NCBI GenBank assembly: GCA_903813345.2
Contig: CAIIXF020000011.1
Location: forward strand, 26,464,166-26,528,165
Origin: Owenia fusiformis
Taxonomy: Eukaryota > Annelida > Polychaeta > Sabellida > Oweniidae
Length of the DNA stretch: 64,000 nucleotides
Reading direction: 5' to 3'
This document shows, in pieces, positions 36,284-49,000 of the stretch (position 1 is its first letter; each line of letters begins with the position of its first letter). The translations under genes were made by a program, and so were the position numbers. A model generated the notes under the pieces. That model made no database searches. It was not told where the DNA came from and saw only the letters and a program-made list of their open reading frames with translations.

Positions 36284-38227
36284 ATGATGAGGGCAGCATT
36301 GATCGCATTGTTAGTTGGGATGGTTGCAGTTACCACTGCACATCCAGTCCAACCATATCCAAACTATCAAGCAGGTAAGACGGTTATTAACACTATTCGT
36401 CGGGTGGCATCGAAGTCTATTTACAAATTGGACTTGATACTTTCATGAGCTTTTAATAGATGCCCATGAAACTATATGCCTTTTAGAAATGCAGTTCAAA
36501 TTCCAACCATCGAATTTGCCGATTGTATATGCATACTGTATCTCCTTCCTACATTACAGTCTCACGACGTGATTGAAAATGTTGCCGAATCGCCTTAAAC
36601 TGTGCGAACGGATTGAGAGTACATTTAGTTGCAACTTTTTGGATATGTTCGGACGAGATCATGTGATGACGTGGAACATGCTACAAAAATTCGAACTTGT
36701 TTTAAACTTTCCGCACGGCCAAAAGAAAGGTTCAGATTCGCTGAATATTTTGGGATTGCGATAAACTTTTTTACTGTCGCCAGCATTCTAAAACGAAAAA
36801 TGACTTTGAAATCATATAAATCGAAAAATAGTTGTTTGTTTGTATCAATTTTGAGTGTTTTCTATTATTGGTTGAAGGTACCCCATATGATTTGAATAAT
36901 GACGGTGTACCTGATGGACTTGACAGAAATTTGGATGGCAAGCCAGATTATGGTTATGGTTATGGATACGCTAGACTCCATGGATACAGATACAGACACG
37001 GATATAGACATGGTTCGTTTTAATTTCTTATCATGTACGTTAAAGTCTGAATACGGTAAAGATTAAAAGGTGGCTTGGATCGAGGGGATTTGATTCATGT
37101 AAAAGGTGAATTGGATTGAGAGTCTTCAAAATATGGATTGTACTTAAAATATTCTATTGATCTCCCTCTAAGAAGATCGGTGCTGCCCTCACTTCCACAA
37201 TATCAAATAATAGATGTAACATTATTTTGCTTGGGTGGGCTAGAAAGATGACCTGGTACCCATCTTCCGATCCACAATCTTATTCATTCCAAGTGTAATT
37301 TGAAACATTTCATAAATCACAAGGCAGACTGGTTTGAAGATATCATCTGTTTTAATTTCATTCCAAACTAAACATAGGAGAAATGTTTTGGGAACACCCA
37401 CACATCAATTTGAATGACAGCTTTTATCTACAGATCTATATCATACCTTAATAAAGTTGATTTACAAGGGAACGCAGTTAAATACTTAGGGAGTATCTAT
37501 CAACTAATTTGAGTATATATTTGTTGTTGCTTTGTTCTGATTCCTCAAAGGGACCCAAGCGATCAAAAAATACTTTAGAGGGAAATTGCTTTGATGGAGA
37601 TCAACAGAAAGATATCTTAAAGAAATTCCATATTTTGAAGATTCCCAATCCAATCCACCTTTTACATGAATCCAATCCACTCGATCCAATCCACCTTTTA
37701 ATCTCTACCCTGAATACCGTTAAGATTACTATAGTTCGAAAGAGCCAGACGAATTTCTAAGAAATGGTTGTGTGTTTCTAGTTTGCTCTGGAGTTTGGTT
37801 TGCGCTGTACATACATAAATTATACAGATTTTTGAAATATTTTGATTTTTGAAGCCCCGATTCATGGTCATTGTCAACCCGAGCTGGGAATAAGTTTTGA
37901 AATAATATTTGGCTTTCATTATTCCATGTCATACTGATACCTATATATTTCAAGTCCAACAATTCTGAATTTAGAATAGTTATTTGGTAAAAAAAGAAAA
38001 GGTGGACATCACGAGTTTAAGCGTGTAACCCTCGTTCCTTGGGCGTTTGCAATGTACAAATGGACTGCCTGCAATAGGGTTAATTCTGCATTTGCTTTTT
38101 AGGTGGCGTTGTTGTGTACCCCAACTACCAAGCTGGAACTCCATATGATCTCAACAACGATGGCGTTCCCGATGGTCTTGACAGAAACCTCGACGGAAAA
38201 GTTGATTACTATGGCAGACACTACTAG
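36284..38227 (+). CDS. small secreted protein with two calcium-loop-like repeats
   Basis: Three coding exons, 36284-36374, 36878-37012 and 38103-38227 (TAG), are phase 1-1 and encode 116 residues. Residues 1-19 (MMRAALIALLVGMVAVTTA) are a clear signal peptide. Two near-identical 31-residue repeats (about 25-55 and 81-111) share YPNYQAGTPYDLNNDGVPDG followed by LDRNLDGKPDY. Each contains two DxNxDGxxD-type loops like those of EF-hand, dockerin or thrombospondin type 3 sites, so calcium binding is likely but unproven. The linker is Tyr/Gly/Arg/His-rich (YGYGYGYARLHGYRYRHGYR). The second ATG (codon 2) could also start translation. No homologue is recognised; an extracellular-matrix or biomineral-associated role is a guess. 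Confidence 0.88.
37045..37740. mobile_element. inverted-repeat element in intron 3 of the calcium-loop gene
   Basis: GATTAAAAGGTGG at 37059 and TTCATGTAAAAGGTG at 37094 are inverted at about 37690 and 37660. The arms run about 130 bases (37045-37180 and 37590-37740). Neither arm reaches a splice site. Confidence 0.75.
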
Positions 38228-38268
38228 AAAGTCTTTCTATTCATCATTCGTTTCCCTGTTTTATGTTA

Positions 38269-38274
38269 AATAAA
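38269..38274 (+). terminator. polyadenylation signal of the calcium-loop gene
   Basis: AATAAA starts 42 bases after the TAG stop at 38225-38227. Confidence 0.8.
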
Positions 38275-38320
38275 TATGATATGTACAGTATCATAGATTC
38301 AATGTTATGTTACAATGTTA

Positions 38321-38648
38321 AGCTAAAGGGGGCTCCCCAAGGGGTATGTGACAAGGCGACCTGGCCTCTAAAAATGGGACTAAATGTGACTTTGGGGTAT
38401 TTAAAAACGAAAACATGTGACAAATAAATGCTTGCAAGTGACAATTTTGAACATTGATCTGACTGACAAGTTAAAATGGCTATCATATTCTAAAACCAGT
38501 AATCAAACAATGGAACATAACAAACCCTCTGTTATACTAAATGCTTTGATTGACTAAAAAGGAATGAATCTAACAAAATATGACAAGTAAACTTTAAAAC
38601 TGACAAAAGCGACCTCACTGCCCCCTTTTTGGGGAGCCCTCTAAAGCT
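38321..38648. mobile_element. short MITE with AGGGCTCCCC termini
   Basis: AGCTAAAGGGGGCTCCCCAA at 38321 is inverted at 38648 with two mismatches. The 328-base element lies 47 bases after the polyadenylation signal. Confidence 0.65.
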
Positions 38649-40041
38649 CTACTTGAAGGATCGATCCTTTATAATCTAGTGACCCTTAGCGCACATTTGT
38701 CAAATGAGATTGATATTGTGAATACATATTGTGTTCCCGTGTTATGAAATGAAAGAATCTTTGACCCCATCACATAGAGTATTGTAAAACTCCCGATTCC
38801 CACTTAGAAACTCAATAACTAATTCCGGGTAACTAATACCATTATTTACTTATTACTTATTACAGTATTTATATGAAAATGTATAAAATATGACATGTTT
38901 CTTATTAGCCAGTCTGAAATGATTGTTGAAAGTAAACATTTAAAGACAGTTATTTAAATGTTTAGCACTTTTAATCTCAGACATAAGGGTTAACACAGAA
39001 TATTTTACTCGAACCATTTTTTAAAACACTAGACATATAAAACAAGCTTAATTAAATAAGAAGAAAGAACTTGCAATAGAATCGATATAAAGTTATCCTA
39101 TTTGTTCACTATTGTTTTCAATTATAAAGTATGATTGCAATACTTGTAGCTAAAAGGGTACCCTTGTCAAATAAGTGAATAGATTTAAGTCGACCCTTAT
39201 TCAAAGCGAATGACAACATTCAAATTCTTAGTTTAATGCTTCCATACACCATTTTAAAACTAAAAGTAAAATGGCTGATGTAGGTTATATTTACATTCTA
39301 CACGATATATACATAACATACTCAGCTACAAGGATAGCAGCAGATCACCCAACGGTGCCTCGAAATCCTTTATTTATTATACATAGGGTCTAAAGTCTCA
39401 TGTCGTCCATTCACTATTATATTGTATGCTGTGTATAATGTAATACTATACTTTACGCGTATTTATACTATATACGGGTATACTGAAGATAATCGCTTTT
39501 AAATGTTTGTTCACAATTGATTGAGAGTTTTAGCTACCTTTATGCCGACTTAGCTTGACGGTTATACAGTTTACATTGGAGATCTATGACCAGAACAGTA
39601 CATTTCGAATTCGTTAATCTATAAATTGAATATACATATGTATTAACGGATCAATTAATGTTCTAATTACAGTAGTGGTTTGTACTGTTAAGGTACATAA
39701 AGGTGCAGGGTACAGTGAGATGCAGGGTAAAGTGGAAATGTGAACGGTACGTAAAATGGACATTAGAAGAGATGTCAAGTATTCCAGTATTATTTGAATT
39801 TGGAGATTGGGTGAAGTATATATCGATATTCAACATCTAAACATCATTCAGAATGCGCATTTATCACTTTATCAATGATGTTGACGAGTGTGTACAAAAT
39901 CAAAACGGAACATGTAAAATCAACTTATAAATGTTGATATGGCTTTCTGGAGAACAACCCGGAGAACAACAGCAAGATCCAACAACGATTTCCATCATAT
40001 ATTAATGTTAACTGGATATCGACACTGACAAGGAGATACAA
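38649..40041. other. intergenic and probable 5' UTR of the coiled-coil gene
   Basis: AT-rich, with no coding frame, repeat pair or clear TATA box recognised. The last few hundred bases probably hold the promoter and leader of the gene starting at 40042. Confidence 0.5.
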
Positions 40042-43000
40042 ATGACTTCCTACATTAGGTCGACACCAATCTCTGAGAGGGTATACGACAAGGATCTCAT
40101 GGATTTCAGGCAACGATCAGGACATGTAGATTCCGATAGTGGCATCGGGTGAGTTATAAACATTGTAATTCACTCACATTAAAAATAATATTGGTTTTAC
40201 CTTTTTGTATTAGAACTTTAAACTACACTCATTGTTTTGTTGTTCCCCGCCGTAACTTCTCAATGAATGGGACCTAGTGTACGTGTGACAAAGATTCCGC
40301 GTCCTCAAAACACCAGTAAAAATCTTATTTATACAATTAATGTCAGGTGTATTTTCTCTATCCAAACGTATAATATGTGTCACACACAATTTTCCTCTGC
40401 AGACAAGACTATTTAATTTTTATTTTCAGAAACGGGTACACGTCGGCCAGATATAACAGCATTTCAAATCGCCCGAAAACGAGATTTGATGATGAGCATG
40501 ATGCGTCAGTATCACATGTGAGGTCATCCTTCTCAGGAAGTCATGGTTTCAAAGAAGACTTCAAGTATGAACCACGACGGCCAAAATCTCCCGGAGTAGC
40601 ATTATACACTAGGGATCTCGACGATGACCATGTAAGGTCAACGTCAAGTTACAGAAGCAGCATAAAATCACCAGTCCGTTTCATTGACAATGACCTTAAT
40701 GACCTAACGTCAAGGTCGATATCTCCCATAGGAGTGCCACAGAGAGGATCGTTTGGCATTAGTCCGGGGACATCTCATAAATCTTTAAGAGACAATGACA
40801 GGTATAATATAATATATCACCAAATTTTACAAAATATGCCCCTTGCACTTTATTTTGCAATTATCAACTCCATGCCAATTGAGATTGTCTTTTTTATCTG
40901 TCCCAGGTCATTGCGAGAAGTACGTGAAAGCGAATCTCTATCTAGAAGTCTACAGGAAAGCGAGTGCAGACGTGATATGCTACTGCAAAAGTTAAGAGAC
41001 GCTCACGAAGTTATTGTTGTAAGTACACAGGTCCCAGAATTGAAAAAACTGAAAGAATCATTTATCACATATACATCCATGTCTGTTGATGTTCTGCCTT
41101 CGAAACAAACACTATACTATCTAGTATTCAAAAAGAAATTTAACACTTTGGAGAGGGACGGGGTGTTAAATATAGGAGTAACCCATTTTTCAAATTAGTT
41201 TGCCTTTATATATGCACGAACATGATATTTTTCAGGATCAAAATAAAAAGTATGAACAATTTTGTGGGTCAGTAAAGAAGAGCAACTTTGAGTCAGATGA
41301 CTACAGACACAGGGAAAATGTGAGTAGGCAAGCATAGTATAATATACGGGGACGTACATCCCTCCTTAGGTTTGTCAAACGGCAACTTAAATTAGCGTGT
41401 TCATGTTTAAATCTTTATTTTTACTTTAGTTTAGTTGTTCAGGAATTTATGATTTTTATGAATTCATTAAATCGCCAAACATTAAAAGGTTTTAATATGC
41501 GATCCAGAAGGGAGTTTACGGTGGGTAATCTTACGGACGGGTGTAACACGTATTCAAGACTAGATATTCAATATACAAGCGTTTAAAAAGTGTGGTATCA
41601 GGATAAAGACGGGAGAAACAATGCTATTAGATATGATTTGTGTTGAATCATTTTTAGCAAAAAAAGTAAACGTTTCAGTCTATGATCTAATTTTCATTGT
41701 ATTTTAGGATTACAAAAGAAAAATAGCACAGTTGGAGAGGGAACGAAACGATCAAAATAACTGGAGAACAGATTTCTTCAAACAACGAGATGAAATGCAA
41801 GAACGGTAAGCTTTGTGCGAGTCATTTAATTGCTAGAATGGATAATCCAGTTCAATAACAAAACGTCCAATTTGAAAACTTTTGTTTATTCTAATATTTT
41901 CCCGGACATTTCTATCGACCATTTTATACAATATATTGTCTATTGCTATGACAAAATTTTCTAAAAATGCATCCTGATATTTTGATCAGAAATAAACTAT
42001 CCTAATTTGTCACAGAGTTGATGGTCTTGACTTAGAGCTACGTACACTAAGATCAGAACACAGTCTGCTGCAGGCGGAACAGGGTAAGAGACAAGCGGTC
42101 GTTGAACAGACTCGAGCAGCCATCAATCTTTTAGAGGAGGAGAACGGAAAACTATCGATGGTGGGTGAACATGTTCTTGTCTTTTTTGTCCCTTTTTAGA
42201 CAAACCGGTTGACTATTACTGTAACTGTACGTTTACTATATTTCAAACTGCATTGCAGGACAAATAAAAAATTAACTAAGAAGTATTTAGAATACAATTA
42301 AACATGAAATTGACAATAATTCAATCCCCAACTTGTTTCAATCATAAAACAGAATGGCCATATATTCGTATGTCCCTTATGCTTTCAGACAAAGGAGAGT
42401 ATGGGGAAAGAGATAGTAGCGTTGAAGGAATCTCTTGCTATTGCTCGAGATCGAGTTGGGACGACAGAAACTGAACTTAGAGATAATAAAACTGAACTTT
42501 ATCAGTTAAAAGAGGTAAAATCTAGTGTTATCTAAAGATCCACTGTTTAAGCAATGCAATTAAATCGTTTAACATTATCTCGACTGTCGTGTTTCTTATT
42601 CTGTGATTGGATAACATGTATCACGTGACATAAAATATCGTGTGATATTTCCATGTGAGCGTTGTTCATTGAAAAGTAAATGAGCCTCGTTTTGAAAAGC
42701 GAATAATTCCTACATACCGTTTTTTATACCATATATCTTATGGTTCCAGACATATCTAAGTTTAAAGGCAAGGAATGATAACGATGAAAACAAGTTGTCA
42801 CTTCTCGAAGCAGCTAACAACAATATGAAGATGGAGATTAAGAAAGCTAATGCTGAGCTTAGCGATTTGTCTGAGGTGAGACATACGTGTAAATCTTAGG
42901 ATATCAATGTCAATGTGGCGTCTTTATAGACATAACAGTAAAGGCATCTTTGTAAACATCATCTTGTTGTGTATAAATACATAAAGTGATGAATTACTTG

Positions 43001-46000
43001 AATAGCAAAACTGGAGGGGGGATAATCTGGGACCATCCGTTGCAGTTCTTGGAACATTCTTAATCTTATGTCCATACTCCTCTTTCAAGTTAACAATTCT
43101 TGCGCTAAAATATATCGAGATGCCTATCATCTTGATCAAGAGGTTTGTTTCACTAGTTCTTGATGATTTAAAGAAAGTCATCAGGTGTTGGTCAGCATTT
43201 CATAAAAATATACCAAAACTTGATTACATAATTTTGGTGAGAAAGAATATATCAGGAAATGCAAAAACTCCGTAGGTTACTTGAATAACCACAAACATGA
43301 GAGTACTAAACACATATGTGGAAAATTTCATTTTTAATGTATTAATGTAGGAAAGACATCAGCTGTTAAGACAGAATGGGGTTCTGCTGGATAAACAGGC
43401 AGCCCTTCGTGCCCAAATGGACACCATGGGAGAGGACAAAGCTAGAATAGTACGAGAAAAAATGGACCTCCACGCTGCACTCCAGGAGACACAGCACGAA
43501 TATGACATTATGCATAAAGTAAGAATTTTAAGCGTTCGATGTTCATTTTATGTTATACAAGGGGCGATCCATATATTCTGATATAAATGCTCTCATTTGT
43601 GATTTTTCATATACCCTACTATCATTTGTTTCAGAACATATAGATCATATATATACACATAGAATTCCAAAATATTACAGCTATATCTTGAATTGATTTT
43701 GAGATAAGGTTGCCATGGTTACCTGTATTTAGGGTAGGCAGGTCAGTTAAATTATAGCATATAAAATGGATACATTTGTTATATCCATCATTTTTCGATA
43801 TCTATTTCGAGCAGATCAAATGCATCTTCAGGTCATTGTGAACTATTCGTTGAACTATTCAATACTACATTTTGACCTTGTCTACTAATTTCCTCAGTTG
43901 TGTAGTTCTCTCTTCATAAGTTGGATTGGTACTCATGGTCCTTATTTACAGAACATGATGTCGTTAGAAGATCGTCTCCAAGCTAGCCTGTCAGACGAGG
44001 CTCAAACTAAACATCAACTGGACAAAGCCTTGGAACACAATAAGAAACTTCAAAATGGATTTGATAGTGTCCAAAAAGTAAGAAACTTTCGAAAACACAA
44101 TTTTTCCAAATAAGAAAATTAAGATAAAAATTACCCATATCAATGCCGCCAAATAATCACGTTTGAACTTAATATAAATATTCTACCGTTTTGTGTTGGG
44201 GATATATGATTTTGAATACGTATTTTACAGGTCAGTGAGACGTTATCCCAGGAATTGTCTTCTGCACAAAATAAATTTGTTGCATCCGAGGAGAGATTAA
44301 ATATTTTGCAACAGATGTCCACTGAGAAACAGAATCGTCAACAACTGCAAATCGACACATTGGAAAAAGATATCACAACATTAAAAGAGGTAAGTGAGTA
44401 CTTCAAGTAAGGATTCATAATCACGTTCATTATTGTTTCATTCATAAGCTGCGAGGGTATTCAGACATTTGTAAAATTGACATATAGGAATGCCATACGT
44501 CGACATATTTGACTCTTATTCTTCGTATGAACTATTTCATTCAGTAATATTTTAGGCCCTGTGGGTGATAATTGGGTCATAAAGTACTTCTCATTCACTG
44601 CACGTTATTTAACTTTCATGAAAAGTCAAACGTACGTGTACCTTAAAACTCGGAGAAGGTTTAATGTACACAGATCACTTGAATATGACTACAAGCTGAA
44701 AATACGAATGTGAATAATTTTCAGGTCAAAGAAAGATTAACTCAAGACTTTTCCTCTGCTCAGAGTAAGTTAGTTGTATCGGAGGAGAAGTTAAATGAAT
44801 TGCAACGGATGTCAATGGAAAAACAAAATCTTCATCAGCTGCAGATCGACACATCGGAAAAAGAGATAGCTTTATTGAAAGAGGTAGGTCTACCAATAAG
44901 AAAAATGTAAGTGGTATTAATAAATGCCAGAACAAAACAAGGTTGAATAAATGAAAGCAATCGTAGACTATATCCATATTTAGATTATGATTATTATGAT
45001 AGGCGTAATGTACATTTCCTGTCAGTTATGCAAATATATACCAGAACAGCCATTCGGACTAGAATTGTTTTAAATAGAATTTCCAAAAATATAAACTATT
45101 AGTAATTTTATATAATATAAATGAAATGATAATCTTGAAAATATCCCATTTTAGAAACTGAAGGCTGCTAATGATGAGCTTAAAACTAATGCAGACATAT
45201 TGCAAGAGGAACTGATGAACTGGAGATCTAAATGTGAGAATCTCACATTTACCCTAACAAGAAAAGAGGTCCAGTTGGACAACATCACTAAAACACTTCA
45301 GGAAACAGAAGAATTGGTAAAAATATTTCTCATCATGAAATAAATAAGAATATATCTTCACACGTAAATACAAATTATTTCATAGCATACAAAAATAAAT
45401 GTATACCACTGTGACGTACTTATTAGTAGGAATCACATAGTCATGTTAACATTTTCCGACAATTCTTTGCTTCACTAATAAGTCACTTCCCAAAATAACT
45501 AAACGAATATCAATTCACACCTCTCTAAAATATGTTTAATTAAGAGAAAAACAACGGTAACCCCCTCTCTACAGCAAAAAGTACCTTATGTTACATGTTG
45601 TCTCATATATCATTTTAAAGACAAGTTACCTCAAGAATTTCAGCTTTGTATCATATGACTCGGCTGTAACAGATTTACAGCCGTTTGTTAGTGATCTGCC
45701 TTGTCGTTGTGTGCTTTATGAAGATAATGAGCCATAAATATGTATTTTTCAGAACAACAATGCCAGGATAAACCAACAAATGTTTCAGCAACAATGCGAG
45801 GAGCTTGAAGGAACAGCACGCGAGCTTGAACTGTAAGTTCCTTTAATACGTACCTGTAGAGATAGGACAAATGGCAACGAACATCTAATGGACCATTGAG
45901 TTCACTAATAAATAAGGGTTATGTACTGGGAGGTTTTGGATATGGGCTTTATCCAGAGGGAGATATGTATATCTACTTGAGGGACCGTAGGGACCGAAGG

Positions 46001-49000
46001 TAGATGTGCATATCTCACGAGGGATGAACCCAATATCCAAACCGACCGTACATAACTATTTTCTTCTCACATTTTTCTATTTTTTCAATTTTTGTTTCTA
46101 TTTTTTTCATTTTCAATTTTTTCACATTTTTTTTCAAAATTTTTTTTCGAAGCGGGAAGATATGCCCTGGAGCGGGAGATTTGGCGGGAGATATGGAGGT
46201 TCAGGATATGGAAACCTCAAAATCATTATAAGGGATATATCTTACCAACTTATCTCCCTAAAACTCTACTTGGCATAGGATAATAAGTAATATTGACACT
46301 TTATTCTTATCCCGGGTCAATTATTGGCTAGATAGATAAACAAGTGCACTTGCTACTCTGATTGTCTACTCTGATCGCAGATTGGTTTATGACTTAGATT
46401 CACTCACATAATACTACATGTATATTTATGACATTCATTATTTCACATACTATACTATACTGTATTATATTTATGACGTATCTGTTTAACAGGATGCAGA
46501 GTAAAAACGAGAGGCTCATGCAGGAGAATGCCGAGAATGCACAAATGATACACTGTCTTGAAATGCAGAAAAATATCCTTGCCAAAAATGTATGTTTTGA
46601 ATAATAGTGTTGAATGATAAACACACATTCGATTGACATATATGGCGATGATGGGTGATTTATAAAATATATTTTTCGGGGTTATTTCCATGGTTGCTGT
46701 TAGTTAACTGCCCTTTAAAGAGAATAACTTTCACAATGTAATGTATGTTTCAAAACAGAAAATACTTGAATTGACAATGATATGTGTACAAATTTAAAAA
46801 TTCACAAAAAATCACAAAATCGTGCCATTTGGTTTACCTTGGTCTTTTTGGGATATGATTCCTACATTATATAATGCCAGTATACAAGAGCTATTGATTC
46901 TCACTCGTACATTCCAAGTGACAAATATTTGAAGTTAATTTGGGATAACTCCTTTGGGAAATCTATGAAATGATACCTAAAGTACTGAAAAAAGAAATCC
47001 AATTTATACCACAGCTACTATCCAATTTCCAATATATTGCAGAATGAAATGACAACAAACAGGACACACGATTTGGAACAATTGCAAGCTGCCGTAGATC
47101 AACTCGAAGCTGAGAAATCACTTTTAGAGTAAGAAATATTATATAAGCAACGTTTCTACAATACAAAACAATATATAACAATACAATGCAATACAAGTAC
47201 AATATAATACAATACAAAACATTGCTAGCTATGGAGAAACCTTTTGAACAACCCTTGTAACAAAACATAAGTTTGTGAACTTCAGCTCCCGTTACAGGAA
47301 ACTGTTGAATATGCAAGCTTACGACTCTTACGAAATTAAACAAAAAATATAACAGGCTATATAAAATGTTAGTTCGTACAGCCTCGCCCATGTAACTCAT
47401 ATTAAAGATTTATTAGATAAAGCAATGTAATGTTATATTGTTTCCAGGGACAAATTGCGTGAATTGGAGCGTGTAAAAGACTCACTGATTGCAGAGAAGG
47501 AGGAAATGCTTGCAAAAAGTGACATGTTCTACGAACCAAGAGAGTCGGTGACAATGATAGAATCTAAATGTTTAGAGCTTGAGAGACAGAATGTCCAGCT
47601 AAGAGACGTCAATGAGAGGGTGACTGAAAAGTTGACCCAATTAGAGCAGGTAGTACAGACACTACCTATTTAGACAGACGCTTTGGTAAATGATTGATTC
47701 GCTAATTGATTCTGTTTTGGCTGATTATAAACTAAATGTTTTTTATCTTCCAGGAAAACATAACTCTATATCGTGATGCTTCCAAGATAAAGGATATGAT
47801 TTCGAGAGAAGAATTCACAGAACTTAAAGCTCAGAATCATAATTTAAAAGAAGATGTGCAACGCTTAAAGGAGGCCCTCAATGAGGCTAACACACAACCC
47901 CAAAGATTTAATGTTGATGTTAATAAAACTGCTGGGGATACAGAAAATACAGAAAATCCAATGGTGATATCTCTCCAGAAAGAGAAGACCTCACTTCAAA
48001 GCCAAGTCACCCTTCTGGGGGGTCAGAACCTACTACTGGATAATGCCAAGAAAAGGGCAGAAGAACATGTCAAGAAATTAGAGTTTGAAATCAAAGAATT
48101 TAGAGACAACAACGACAACGGATGTGGATCTTCAAAACCTAATGTACAAATGGAATGTTCCCATATTGATCTCAAGTGAGTGAATATTTAATAGAAAATC
48201 TATTTTATATCAGTTATGTAATTGGACACTTAGCCTCGGTCACATTAGCCGGTGGGCGTAAATCGTCCGTAACTTCACGAAATCGATATAGAAAATCTAC
48301 ATCGTACTGCTTATGCCTGTATTTCATGCTGCATGAATTTCTGTCGATTTTGGGAAGAAATGGTTGCAGTAGTATAGATCAAATGTGACTGAAGCATTTG
48401 TTAAGTTTTCATATGCGCTTTTTAGAGAATCAGAAGCCAAGAATCACAAGCTAGAGAAAGATTTATCTGGGGTAAAGCAAGATCTAGCTCAAGCTCACGA
48501 TATCCATGAGAAACAGGAGTTGCTTATCCAGACCCTAAAGGAAGTAAGAAAATCTAAAATGTGTTAATTAGTGTTTTATTTACCGAACATTAATATTGGA
48601 TTCTGATGAAATATACAAAACAAAATAGAAACATAGTTCATTAAGAATGCCTGTGGCCTCAATGTGTACACTTTTAGATAATATTTTTGAGGTTTGTAAA
48701 TATTTCGGAAATTCCAAAACTCTGCGCAATCAAAACGTTCAACTTTTCCATTGCATTATTTTGCAGTTTACTCAGTAGCAGCATTCATAATAATAACAAT
48801 CAAGAAAAAGTGATGTCTATGAACGAGCCTATTACCGACTATGTTGCTATAGCAATCATTGAATTCCATTTATTGTTGACTTGCCACGTGCTTTGAATCC
48901 TAACATATATAATGTTTTACATTTTCAAAATATGATGAAAATTATCTGAACATTGCTGGTCATGCTGTACAGTGTAATTTCAGGAACTAGAGGAATATAA

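Noticed and set aside
46006-46278. 90-codon Phe-rich frame in the coiled-coil gene
   Set aside because: It is a T-rich intron stretch with low-complexity translation.
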